From positions 1 to 64,000 of the forward strand of contig NZ_LT800499.1 of assembly GCF_900166625.1 (NCBI RefSeq): DNA of 64,000 bases, read 5' to 3'. The position numbers were made by a program, and so were the translations under genes. This document shows, in pieces, positions 43,672-51,195 of the stretch. Origin of the DNA: Halobacillus massiliensis. GTDB lineage: Bacteria; Bacillota; Bacilli; Bacillales; Halobacillaceae. The notes beneath the pieces are model-generated. The model did no database searches, was not told the DNA's origin, and worked only from the letters and a program-made list of their open reading frames with translations. The first letter of the stretch is position 1; every line of letters starts with the position of its first letter.

Positions 43672-44169
43672 ATGCAGCTCGTAATCCTCTCAGATACTCA
43701 TATGCCCAAAAAAGCAAAACAACTGCCCAAAAGGCTGGTCAAGGAATTACAAGAAGCCGATCTCATTATCCATGCCGGTGATTGGCAGACGCTTGATGTC
43801 TATGAAGAGCTGAAGCAGTATGGCAGGGTGGAAGGAGTGTACGGGAACGTGGATGGAGAAGACATTACAAAAGTTTTTCCACGCTCTCAAATTCTTGAGC
43901 TTAATGATTACCGAGTTGGCTTAGTCCATGGACATGGGGATAAAAAAACGACCGAAAAGCGTGTGATTGAGGAGTTTGAAGGTGAAGAAATCGATCTTAT
44001 CATATTCGGTCACTCTCATCTGCCGCTTTTACGATTTGTAAAAAAAACCTTGCTCTTTAACCCCGGGTCTGCGACAGACAAACGAAGGCTTTCTCATTAC
44101 TCTTTTGGAAAAATAAGCATCAATGACGGCATTCACGCCGAGCATATTTTTTATGACTCCTTCGATTGA
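43672..44169 (+). CDS. YfcE-type metallophosphoesterase
   Basis: A 165-residue single-domain phosphodiesterase of the MJ0936/YfcE family. The metal-binding motifs are in order: SDTHMP (residues 7-12), HAGDW, GNVD, VHGHGD and GHSHLP. The substrate is not known; such enzymes cleave cyclic nucleotides or artificial diesters. GGAGGAG precedes the ATG. It ends 19 bp inside the convergent nei gene. Confidence 0.9.
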   Translation: MQLVILSDTHMPKKAKQLPKRLVKELQEADLIIHAGDWQTLDVYEELKQYGRVEGVYGNVDGEDITKVFPRSQILELNDYRVGLVHGHGDKKTTEKRVIEEFEGEEIDLIIFGHSHLPLLRFVKKTLLFNPGSATDKRRLSHYSFGKISINDGIHAEHIFYDSFD

Positions 44170-44978
44170 CAGGTAGGACAGTAATAACAGCGGCGTGATC
44201 CTGCTTTTATTTTAATGATTTCTGACCCGTCCACACGGCAGGGCTGTCCTTCACGGTTAAAAACCCAGTGTCTGTACTCATTCCGTTTAGCTCCTTTTGC
44301 CTTTAGCCGATGTGCTAATTCAAGGTCTGTTGTAATTCCTTGATGTTTGTAAGAGCGCCACATAAGCTCTATACAGGCGTTTGCGGCTTTCTTTAACTGG
44401 TTTTCCGAGCAGTCTATCGGCCTTAATTCCGGGTGAATGCCGGCTGTAAATAAAATTTCACTCCTTAAGTAATTTCCCACTCCCGCAATAAATCCCTGGT
44501 CTAATAAAAGAGCCGTCCATCGTCTGCGGTGAAAACGAGAGCTTTTAAAACGATCCACTAGCTCTTCTTCCGTCACGTGATCATTTAATAAGTCCGGGCC
44601 TGCTTTGACGATGAAAGGGTGAAGCTCGACTTCTTCGTCACGTAAAACTTCTATATCAGAAGCACTGTAAAGCAGTGCGGATTTTTTCTCATTATGTATG
44701 GCAAAACGAAGCTGGCGGTTTGTCTTTGGATAATTATAGGGATTTCTAACATACCACTTTCCGTAAAGCTGATTATGAGAATAGACGGTATATCCGTTAT
44801 TAAAGCGGATCAGCATGGCTTTTCCTTTTGTTTCTACTTTGAGGACTTCTGAGCCTCTAAATAATGTCTCATAGTCTTTAAAATGATCAAATGCAAAAAA
44901 CACTTCAAGGACAGGTTTGTCCAATAGAGCCTTTTCTACTTGATCGGCTGCCTTTCGAATTTCTGGTCCTTCGGGCAT
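44151..44978 (-). CDS. nei: Endonuclease VIII (Nei) DNA glycosylase
   Basis: A 275-residue Fpg/Nei glycosylase/AP lyase removing oxidised pyrimidines. It starts MPEGPEIRKA, with the catalytic Pro2 and Glu3 and the E. coli Nei-like YSHNQLYGKW and LLYSASDIE. The H2TH region shows LLDQGFIAGVGNYLRSEIL. The C-terminal zinc ribbon is C-R-V-D...C-Y-Y-C-P-x-C: the second ligand of the first pair is Asp instead of Cys, which is unusual. The 3' ends of nei and the phosphoesterase overlap. Confidence 0.9.
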   Translation of the reverse strand: MPEGPEIRKAADQVEKALLDKPVLEVFFAFDHFKDYETLFRGSEVLKVETKGKAMLIRFNNGYTVYSHNQLYGKWYVRNPYNYPKTNRQLRFAIHNEKKSALLYSASDIEVLRDEEVELHPFIVKAGPDLLNDHVTEEELVDRFKSSRFHRRRWTALLLDQGFIAGVGNYLRSEILFTAGIHPELRPIDCSENQLKKAANACIELMWRSYKHQGITTDLELAHRLKAKGAKRNEYRHWVFNREGQPCRVDGSEIIKIKAGSRRCYYCPTCQSKES

Positions 44979-45072
44979 TTAAGCTTCACTTCTTTCTACT
45001 TTATTTATATTGATATTGTAAAAGGTAACAAAGGCTGGACAAAAAGCAAGCTGCATGCTTTTCTTTGCCGTA

Positions 45073-45110
45073 AAAAAGCACCTGCTGTAGTATTCAGCAG
45101 GTGCTTTTGT
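45073..45110 (-). terminator. Terminator of the SDR gene
   Basis: AAAGCACCTGCTG / CAGCAGGTGCTTT hairpin with an A run on the plus strand; A/T runs on both sides may serve either direction. Confidence 0.85.
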
Positions 45111-45122
45111 TTATAAGCTGTA

Positions 45123-45992
45123 TTAGCTTGTCATCAGCATACCGCCGTTAATGTGAATGAATTGGCCGGTAATATACGTAGAGTCATCAGAAGCTAACAG
45201 TACATAGCTTCCCACATGCTCTACAGGCTGGCCAGGACGTCCCATAGGCGTTTGTGTGCCGAACTCTTCTACTTTATCTTCATCAAATGAAGCTGGGATC
45301 AGCGGTGTCCAAATCGGACCTGGTGCTACTCCGTTTACACGGATTCCTTTATCGACTAACTGGGCGGCCATTGATCTCGTAAAGGCTACGACCGCTCCTT
45401 TTGTTGCTGTGTAATCGACAAGCTGAGGATTTCCTTTATACGGATTAATAGAAGCCGTATTGATGATCGCACTTCCTCGTTTTAAATGGGGAATAGCCGC
45501 TTTTGTCATATAAAACACAGAGAAAATATTTGTTTTAAATGTTCTTTCCAGCTGTTCTGCGGAAATCTCGGTAAGGTCATCGGTTGGATGCTGCTCTGCC
45601 GCGTTATTAACGAGAATATCGAGTTTGCCAAGTTCATTTACTGTTTGTTCCACAGCATCTCGGCATACAGATTCTTCCCCAACATCTCCTGGAATTAATA
45701 TCGCACGACGTCCTTCTTCTTCAATTTTTTGCTTCGTATATTCGGCATCTTCATGCTCATCTAAATAAGAAATAGCAACATCGGCGCCTTCCTTCGCATA
45801 ACCAATCGCTACGGAACGTCCGATTCCACTGTCCCCTCCAGTAATTAAGGCAACTTTTCCTTTTAATTTATTTCCACTTGTATAATCCTCATCTGCCTGC
45901 AGCGGCAGAGGTTCCATTTCATTTTCATAACCAGGCTGTCGGTCCTGTACCTGTCCAGGCTGTCCATCGGTCTGTCTATCCATGCGGCTCAT
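45123..45992 (-). CDS. Short-chain dehydrogenase/reductase, YdaD/YhxD type
   Basis: A 289-residue SDR with a long polar N-terminal extension (about 45 residues rich in Q, D and E), as in B. subtilis YdaD and YhxD stress proteins. The cofactor motif is TGGDSGIGR; NNAAEQ follows; the catalytic Tyr-Lys pair is YTATK; the end is FIHINGGMLMTS. The ATG at 45992 is chosen because AAGGAGG lies just upstream. A sigma-B-like promoter match precedes it. Its substrate is unknown. Confidence 0.88.
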   Translation of the reverse strand: MSRMDRQTDGQPGQVQDRQPGYENEMEPLPLQADEDYTSGNKLKGKVALITGGDSGIGRSVAIGYAKEGADVAISYLDEHEDAEYTKQKIEEEGRRAILIPGDVGEESVCRDAVEQTVNELGKLDILVNNAAEQHPTDDLTEISAEQLERTFKTNIFSVFYMTKAAIPHLKRGSAIINTASINPYKGNPQLVDYTATKGAVVAFTRSMAAQLVDKGIRVNGVAPGPIWTPLIPASFDEDKVEEFGTQTPMGRPGQPVEHVGSYVLLASDDSTYITGQFIHINGGMLMTS

Positions 45993-46033
45993 ATATAAAT
46001 ACCTCCTTGAAAAATTGCTTTCACAAACAATAG

Positions 46034-46058
46034 ATTCCACCTGGGTAAATTTTCAAAC
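46034..46058 (-). promoter_or_regulatory. Possible sigma-B promoter of the SDR gene
   Basis: On the minus strand: GTTTGA (46053-46058), 13-bp spacer, TGGAAT (46034-46039), close to GTTTAA and GGGAAT. Homologues in B. subtilis belong to the sigma-B regulon. Confidence 0.45.
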
Positions 46059-46123
46059 TTTGGAAGCGTATTTATTATGTTAAAAAAAGGATGTAATGCA
46101 ATTTAATACATCTGCCTCAGGCG

Positions 46124-46150
46124 GTTTCAAATACTAGTAAAAAAGGGTAT
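46124..46150 (+). promoter_or_regulatory. Possible sigma-B promoter of the gas-vesicle operon
   Basis: GTTTCA (46124-46129), 15-bp spacer, perfect GGGTAT (46145-46150), about 140 bp before the first gas-vesicle gene. The -10 is a perfect sigma-B match; the spacer is at the long end. Confidence 0.45.
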
Positions 46151-46287
46151 GGAAGAAGTATGCCTTCAGGTGTGAAATATCTCCTAATTTAAAAAAAACC
46201 TTTCTAATATAGGTTTTAAGTTTTTATACATGGGAAGGTGTTATAAAAGCCTGGATCCCAATGCTTGAAAAAAAGTAGGTGATGAAC

Positions 46288-46848
46288 ATGAGTCGTAAAG
46301 AAAATGAACACGACGATTCATCAGATAATATCTTCGAAAAAGTTGAAGGGGGTGTTAAGAAGTCAGCAAGAGCCGTCAAAAAGCAGTGGCCCCGTGTTAA
46401 AAGAGTAGCGAAGAAGTCAGATGATCCATCAGATGTTAAAGAAAATGTGGAAGATGAAGTAAAAGATGAAATTGGAGACCAGGTGAAGAAGCAGTTTAAA
46501 ACCAAGCTTCAGTCTGGCGCAAGTAACTTACAGAATAATCTCCAGGAGAAGAAGGAAGAAAACGCAGAAAAAGTTCACAGCAAAGCAGAAGATGCTAAAG
46601 AGAAATTGCAGGATAACTTACTGGAATTTAGAGAAGGTGTTAAATCCTTCAAGGAATCTGGAGAAGAGCTTCAGGAGAAGATAAGTGGAAATGCGCCTAC
46701 CGGTGACAAGAGTAATAAGAAGAATGGAACAAAGGTAAAAAACAGCAGTGATATTAAAAGTGCGAATGATTTAAAAAGCTATGATCAAGTAAAAGGCCCT
46801 AATGATATTAAAGGGGTTTCAAATATTAAATCTTACTTTAGTGATTAA
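46288..46848 (+). CDS. gvpQ: GvpQ-like gas-vesicle operon protein
   Basis: A 186-residue, highly charged helical protein without hydrophobic segments, directly upstream of the structural gas-vesicle gene, the position of gvpQ in Bacillus megaterium. The first half is Lys/Asp/Glu coiled-coil-like; the end has degenerate repeats of the form DIKSANDLKSYDQVKGPNDIKG. The ATG at 46288 fits AGGTGATG better than the in-frame GTG at 46279. The name rests on position and composition; sequence identity was not tested. Confidence 0.6.
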   Translation: MSRKENEHDDSSDNIFEKVEGGVKKSARAVKKQWPRVKRVAKKSDDPSDVKENVEDEVKDEIGDQVKKQFKTKLQSGASNLQNNLQEKKEENAEKVHSKAEDAKEKLQDNLLEFREGVKSFKESGEELQEKISGNAPTGDKSNKKNGTKVKNSSDIKSANDLKSYDQVKGPNDIKGVSNIKSYFSD

Positions 46849-46870
46849 TTGAAAGGAGCATGATCGAATA

Positions 46871-47167
46871 ATGGCTATTCAAAAATCAACTGATAGTTCA
46901 AGCTTGGCAGAGGTAATTGACCGTATTTTAGATAAAGGTATTGTTATTGATGCTTATGCACGTATTTCAGTAGTAGGTATTGAACTTATAACGATTGAGG
47001 CACGCGTTGTAATTGCCAGTGTGGATACTTGGTTGCGTTATGCTGAGGCTGTCGGCCTTCTTCGCGATGAAGTGGAAGATGAAGGTCTGGGCGGCCGCTT
47101 GAGTGAAGATACTTCCCAGTCATCTCAAGGATCCCAGCAGAATGAACGCGCTCAATTTAATATTTAA
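46871..47167 (+). CDS. gvpA: Gas-vesicle structural protein GvpA/GvpB
   Basis: A 98-residue major shell protein. The conserved core is [29 protein letters not shown], then [22 protein letters not shown], the helix-strand-strand-helix of all GvpA proteins that polymerise into the gas-filled shell. The tail is polar with [17 protein letters not shown] precedes the ATG. This is the only GvpA proper here; gvpS and gvpJ are paralogues. Confidence 0.97.
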   Translation: MAIQKSTDSSSLAEVIDRILDKGIVIDAYARISVVGIELITIEARVVIASVDTWLRYAEAVGLLRDEVEDEGLGGRLSEDTSQSSQGSQQNERAQFNI

Positions 47168-47174
47168 ACAAAAA

Positions 47175-47204
47175 AGAGGGCTGGAGTTCAACCTCTAGCC
47201 CTCT
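47175..47204 (+). terminator. Stem-loop after gvpA (attenuator or mRNA stabiliser)
   Basis: GAGGGCTGGAG / CTCTAGCCCTC hairpin not followed by a T run, 8 bp after the gvpA stop. It probably protects or trims the abundant gvpA message and lowers downstream expression. Confidence 0.7.
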
Positions 47205-47237
47205 CATTTAATGTTTAGGATAGTGAGGGATTAGCTT

Positions 47238-47501
47238 ATGAAAATTATGGACAATGTGACGAATTTTTTTAAAGACCATATTGCTCCGCCTCATAAAGTC
47301 ATTTCCGTAAAAAAGCGGGAAGAGGAAGAAGGCTGGAGAGTGCTTGTGGAAGTCGTTGAAGAGAGAGAATATATGCGTAAATACGCCCATGATGAAATGG
47401 TTGGATTGTATGAAGTGTTTGTGGGCAGTGATAAAGAAGTTGAGGAATTCAACCGGATCAGCTTGAGGTTCCGCAGTGATTTGGAAGAACAGGAACAATA
47501 A
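47238..47501 (+). CDS. gvpO: Gas-vesicle protein GvpO (GvpR of B. megaterium)
   Basis: An 87-residue GvpO-family protein. The segment EEEGWRVLVEVVEEREY, then DEMVGLYEVFVGSDKEVEEFNRISLRFR, is typical. It lies between gvpA and gvpN as gvpR does in B. megaterium. Role unclear; needed or helpful for assembly in halophilic archaea. Confidence 0.88.
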   Translation: MKIMDNVTNFFKDHIAPPHKVISVKKREEEEGWRVLVEVVEEREYMRKYAHDEMVGLYEVFVGSDKEVEEFNRISLRFRSDLEEQEQ

Positions 47502-47518
47502 TATAGGGAGGGGAGAGC

Positions 47519-48439
47519 ATGTCAACATTAAAACCCACCAGGCTTTCGCCTGACACACCGCAAAACGTGTACGACCATCCCTATTTTAAAAACCTGATTA
47601 AGCGGTCACAAAGGTATTTAGCCGCAGGATACCCTGTTCATTATACAGGTCCTTCAGGGATAGGGAAGACGACACTTGCCCTCCATCTTGCTAAAAAGCG
47701 CAATCGTCCTGTTCTGCTAATTAACGGCAATAAAGACTTATCTAACGAGGACTTAATTGGAGCTTATACAGGCTACCGGAGGAAAAAACTGAATGACAAT
47801 TTTGTTAGAACCGTTCGAAAGATTGAGGAAAGTGTTTCGGAAGAGTGGGTAAACGGCCGTTTGTATGAAGCAGTCAAAGAAGGATATACGGTAGTTTATG
47901 ACGAATTCACCCGTTCCCAGCCGGAAACTAACAACTTATTTCTTTCTATTTTAGAAGAAGGTATTCTTCCTCTCTATGGAACGAAGCGTACGGAATCCTA
48001 TATAGATGTACACCCTGATTTCTCCATTATCTTTACGAGTAATCCAGCGGAGTACGCAGGAGTATATCAATCCCAGGATGCCCTGCTCGACCGAATGATT
48101 ACACTGTCTCTTCACTCAATGGATGAAGAAGCGGAAATTGCGGTCGTTGCAAGCAGAACTTCCTTGAGTAAGGAAAAATCAGAAAAAATTGTAAAATTCG
48201 TAAACCGAGTCCGGGAAATAGTTGAAGGAGCAGATGGAGAGGAAAATTTAAGCTTAAGAGCCTCTCTTATGATAGCGGAAGTCGTCCGCAAATATAACTT
48301 GAAAGTAAAAGGCAGCAGTGAAGAATTCCAGGATATCTGTCTTGATATCACACTTTATCCGCTGCAGATGGGAACCCATTTTTCCGTACCATTTGAGGAA
48401 TTAAAAGAACAGGTTTTAGAAGAATGCAGAAAGGTATAG
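47519..48439 (+). CDS. gvpN: Gas-vesicle AAA+ ATPase GvpN
   Basis: A 306-residue MoxR-like AAA+ ATPase. Walker A is GPSGIGKTTLA (about residues 44-54), Walker B TVVYDEFTRSQPETNN, and sensor 1 FTSNPAEYAG. It is thought to drive vesicle growth or remodelling of gas-vesicle precursors. Spaced 17 bp after gvpO. Confidence 0.96.
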   Translation: MSTLKPTRLSPDTPQNVYDHPYFKNLIKRSQRYLAAGYPVHYTGPSGIGKTTLALHLAKKRNRPVLLINGNKDLSNEDLIGAYTGYRRKKLNDNFVRTVRKIEESVSEEWVNGRLYEAVKEGYTVVYDEFTRSQPETNNLFLSILEEGILPLYGTKRTESYIDVHPDFSIIFTSNPAEYAGVYQSQDALLDRMITLSLHSMDEEAEIAVVASRTSLSKEKSEKIVKFVNRVREIVEGADGEENLSLRASLMIAEVVRKYNLKVKGSSEEFQDICLDITLYPLQMGTHFSVPFEELKEQVLEECRKV

Positions 48440-48451
48440 GGGGATTTTAAA

Positions 48452-49216
48452 ATGACTCAGGAAACAGGAATTTATATTTTCTGCAGTATTCAGACAGAAG
48501 AAAAGAAAGAATTGGAACCGATTGAATTTGAAGGAGAAACACGTGAAGTTTTCACTATTCATTATAAAGATGCCGCAATGATTGCTGCAGAAGTTCCGAT
48601 GAAAATTTATCAACCGACTCGAGATAACTTAATGCTTCACCAGAAAGTAATTTCAAACGTGATGGAAACATCCGACACGGTTGTGCCGATCAGTTTTGGA
48701 AATGTTTTTAACTCTTCTGAAGATGTGGAAGTTCTCATTGAGAACCTTTACCCGCAGCTGTCTAAGCTGTTCCCTGAGATTAAAAACAAAATTGAAGTCG
48801 GCTTGAAAGTGGTTGGTAAAAAAGAATGGCTTGAGGAACAGGTTTCTCAAAATGAAAAAATGATGAAACAGAAAAGCAAGGTTTCTCAAAAATCAAAGGA
48901 TGCCGGCTATTTTGACCGTATTGAAATAGGAGAAATGGCGCGCAAGTTCTTTACTTCCCTTCAGGATGAGGTCGAACAGGATATTCATGAGCCTCTGCTT
49001 AAGCTGTCAGCATCCGCAAAAGCGAATGAGCCAATTGGGGAGAAGATGCTGTTAAACGGCGCCTATTTGATTGACCGTGAGAAAGAAGAGCAATTTGATA
49101 AGAAGGTTAATGAACTTCACGATAAGTGGCAGGATAAAGTTGAATTTAAGTATACCGGCCCTTGGCCTGCTTACAACTTTATCAATATTAAACTAAAGGT
49201 GGAGGAACCAACATGA
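48452..49216 (+). CDS. gvpF: Gas-vesicle protein GvpF
   Basis: A 254-residue GvpF/GvpL family protein that binds GvpA and acts early in shell nucleation. It begins ETGIYIFCSIQ and shares with the later GvpL the C-terminal motif TGPWPAYNFI. It is the first of two GvpF/L paralogues and overlaps gvpG by 4 bp. Confidence 0.93.
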   Translation: MTQETGIYIFCSIQTEEKKELEPIEFEGETREVFTIHYKDAAMIAAEVPMKIYQPTRDNLMLHQKVISNVMETSDTVVPISFGNVFNSSEDVEVLIENLYPQLSKLFPEIKNKIEVGLKVVGKKEWLEEQVSQNEKMMKQKSKVSQKSKDAGYFDRIEIGEMARKFFTSLQDEVEQDIHEPLLKLSASAKANEPIGEKMLLNGAYLIDREKEEQFDKKVNELHDKWQDKVEFKYTGPWPAYNFINIKLKVEEPT

Positions 49217-49464
49217 TCTTTAAGTTATTCACTTCACCGTTCAGTCTTATAAAAAAAGTCGGGGAACATGTGAAAGAAGAAGTGGATAAGGAATTTTATG
49301 ATATAGAGCACATTCAGCAAAAACTCATTCATCTGCAAATGATGTATGAATTAGAAGAAGTGTCAGAAGAAGTCTATAAAGAACAGGAAGAAGAGCTCCT
49401 CCAGCGTTATGAAACTGCAAAGAGATTAGAAATGGAGGAGTGGCAGGAATTAACGAAGAGATAA
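49213..49464 (+). CDS. gvpG: Gas-vesicle protein GvpG
   Basis: An 83-residue GvpG protein: a short hydrophobic head MIFKLFTSPFSLIKKVGEHV followed by a Glu/Gln-rich helix with LIHLQMMYELEEVSEE. It overlaps the gvpF stop by 4 bp (ATGA). Essential accessory protein of unknown detail. Confidence 0.92.
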   Translation: MIFKLFTSPFSLIKKVGEHVKEEVDKEFYDIEHIQQKLIHLQMMYELEEVSEEVYKEQEEELLQRYETAKRLEMEEWQELTKR

Positions 49465-49486
49465 TGGACAGGGGAGAATGGCGGTA

Positions 49487-50302
49487 ATGAGTAAATATCT
49501 TTATTTATACGGCATTATGATGACGCCACAAAATGAGACAAAACCTTTCTCTTCCATGAAAGGGATAGACAATGAGCATGAGGTGCAAATCAAGGTGTTC
49601 GATGAGTTGTCTGCTGTCATCTGTCATGTGGATGAATCAGAATACGGGGAAGAAGTCTTAGAAGAAAAAACAGACCAGATGGAATGGGTACAGGAAAAGG
49701 CCTTTCATCATCATGAAATGTTAATGAAGCTGAATGAAGAAATAACGATTATACCGATGAAGTTTTGCACGATTTATCAAAGCGAAAATAATTTGGGAAA
49801 GATGATAAACGATCACAAATCACAAATGCTGTCGCTTTTGGAACAGCTTGACGATAAAGAAGAATGGAACTTGAAAATATATTGTGATCGCGAAAAGTTA
49901 ACAAAACAGGTCGCTGATCACAATTTAAATATAAAAGAAAAGCGAGAAGAAATTGCCCAAATGTCAAAAGGGCGGCAATATTTAGAATCAAGAAAATTAG
50001 ATCAGTATATAGAGCAGGAAGCTGAGAGAGAACAGGATCAGTTTGGCTCGGCCCTTCATGAAAAATTAACCCAATGGAGTGCTCAGGACACAGTTAAAAA
50101 AAATTGGAAGCGTGATGTCACAGGACGAGAAGAAGAAATGTGCTGGAACAGTGCCTATCTTGTCCCTTTGAAGGATGTGGAAAATTTTTTGGAGATTATT
50201 TCGGAAGCGAACAAAAAGAATGAGGATTCCGGCTATATTCTCGAAATCACTGGTCCGTGGCCGGCATATCATTTCGTAAATTTAATGCAAAGCGAGGCGT
50301 AA
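49487..50302 (+). CDS. gvpL: Gas-vesicle protein GvpL
   Basis: A 271-residue GvpF/GvpL family member starting MSKYLYLYGIM and ending with ITGPWPAYHFVNLM. The centre is a charged helical region (residues 135-195). ATG 49487 is preferred to 49478 because GGGGAG is only 1-2 nt before the latter. Confidence 0.93.
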   Translation: MSKYLYLYGIMMTPQNETKPFSSMKGIDNEHEVQIKVFDELSAVICHVDESEYGEEVLEEKTDQMEWVQEKAFHHHEMLMKLNEEITIIPMKFCTIYQSENNLGKMINDHKSQMLSLLEQLDDKEEWNLKIYCDREKLTKQVADHNLNIKEKREEIAQMSKGRQYLESRKLDQYIEQEAEREQDQFGSALHEKLTQWSAQDTVKKNWKRDVTGREEEMCWNSAYLVPLKDVENFLEIISEANKKNEDSGYILEITGPWPAYHFVNLMQSEA

Positions 50303-50305
50303 GCA

Positions 50306-50563
50306 ATGTCGCATAGAGAAAACTTTAAAAATAAAGAAGTTGGCTTAATCGATATTCTTGATACGGTCCTCGATAAAGGCGTAGCCATTAAAGGAGATCT
50401 GATTATTTCCATTGCCGGCGTAGATTTAGTTTATCTGGATCTGCGAGTGCTTATATCCTCTGTAGAAACCCTCGTGCAGTCGAAAATGGAGACAGATTCG
50501 ATCTCTTCCAAACGTTTTGATCAAGAGAAGGAGGATTTAACGTATGTCACAGAGCAGTCTTAA
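50306..50563 (+). CDS. gvpS: Minor gas-vesicle protein GvpS (GvpA paralogue)
   Basis: An 85-residue GvpA-like protein with the core LIDILDTVLDKGVAIKGDLIISIAGVDL. Divergent head and tail set it apart from GvpA. It overlaps gvpK by 20 bp. In B. megaterium gvpS lies in the same place. Probably a minor shell or nucleation subunit. Confidence 0.92.
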   Translation: MSHRENFKNKEVGLIDILDTVLDKGVAIKGDLIISIAGVDLVYLDLRVLISSVETLVQSKMETDSISSKRFDQEKEDLTYVTEQS

Positions 50564-50843
50564 GCATCAGCCTCCCAAAAGCGGAAGAATCAGTCTTGAC
50601 CCTCAAGGTGCGGAGCAAGGATTAGCACAGCTCGTTTTAACAGTTATTGAGCTGTTAAGGCAGCTTGTCGAACGTCAGGCTATCCGCCGAGTAGATGGAG
50701 GCACACTAACCGAAGAAGAAATCGAAAACTTAGGCTTAGCCCTTATGAACCTGGAAGTGAAGATGGATGAGCTTAAGGAAATCTTTGAGCTTGAAGATGA
50801 AGATTTAAACATCGACCTTGGCCCTCTGGGAAATTTACTATAG
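50544..50843 (+). CDS. gvpK: Gas-vesicle protein GvpK
   Basis: A 99-residue GvpK protein with the family segments RISLDPQGAEQGLAQLVLTVIELLRQLVERQA and LTEEEIENLGLALMNLE (given here in part). AGAAGGAGGATTTAACGT precedes the ATG. It starts within the end of gvpS. Confidence 0.94.
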   Translation: MSQSSLKHQPPKSGRISLDPQGAEQGLAQLVLTVIELLRQLVERQAIRRVDGGTLTEEEIENLGLALMNLEVKMDELKEIFELEDEDLNIDLGPLGNLL

Positions 50844-50858
50844 AAAGGAAGGTCAACA

Positions 50859-51176
50859 ATGGCTATAGAACATCCGACACAGTCGTCAAACCTTGTAGAT
50901 GTATTGGAAACTGTTCTTGATAAAGGGGTTGTCATCGCAGGTGATATCCGAGTAGGAATCGCCGATGTCGAGCTCTTAACAATTAAAATTCGCCTGATCG
51001 TTGCTTCCGTAGATAAAGCGAAAGAAATTGGTATGGACTGGTGGGAAAACGATCCTTATCTCAGTTCAAAAGCAGCTGAACAAAATAACGATCAGCTGGA
51101 AAAAGAAAACAAAGAACTGCAAAAACGTATCGAACAGTTAGAGAAAAAATCCGGACAGTCAAATGGTATTGTATAA
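50859..51176 (+). CDS. gvpJ: Minor gas-vesicle protein GvpJ (GvpA paralogue)
   Basis: A 105-residue GvpA-like protein: LVDVLETVLDKGVVIAGDIRVGIADVEL and IKIRLIVASVDKAKEIGMDWW, then a coiled-coil tail rich in Glu/Lys/Gln. Usual tip or nucleation subunit. It ends 19 bp before gvpT. Confidence 0.94.
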   Translation: MAIEHPTQSSNLVDVLETVLDKGVVIAGDIRVGIADVELLTIKIRLIVASVDKAKEIGMDWWENDPYLSSKAAEQNNDQLEKENKELQKRIEQLEKKSGQSNGIV

Positions 51177-51195
51177 CTTTTAAGGAGTGAAGGAA

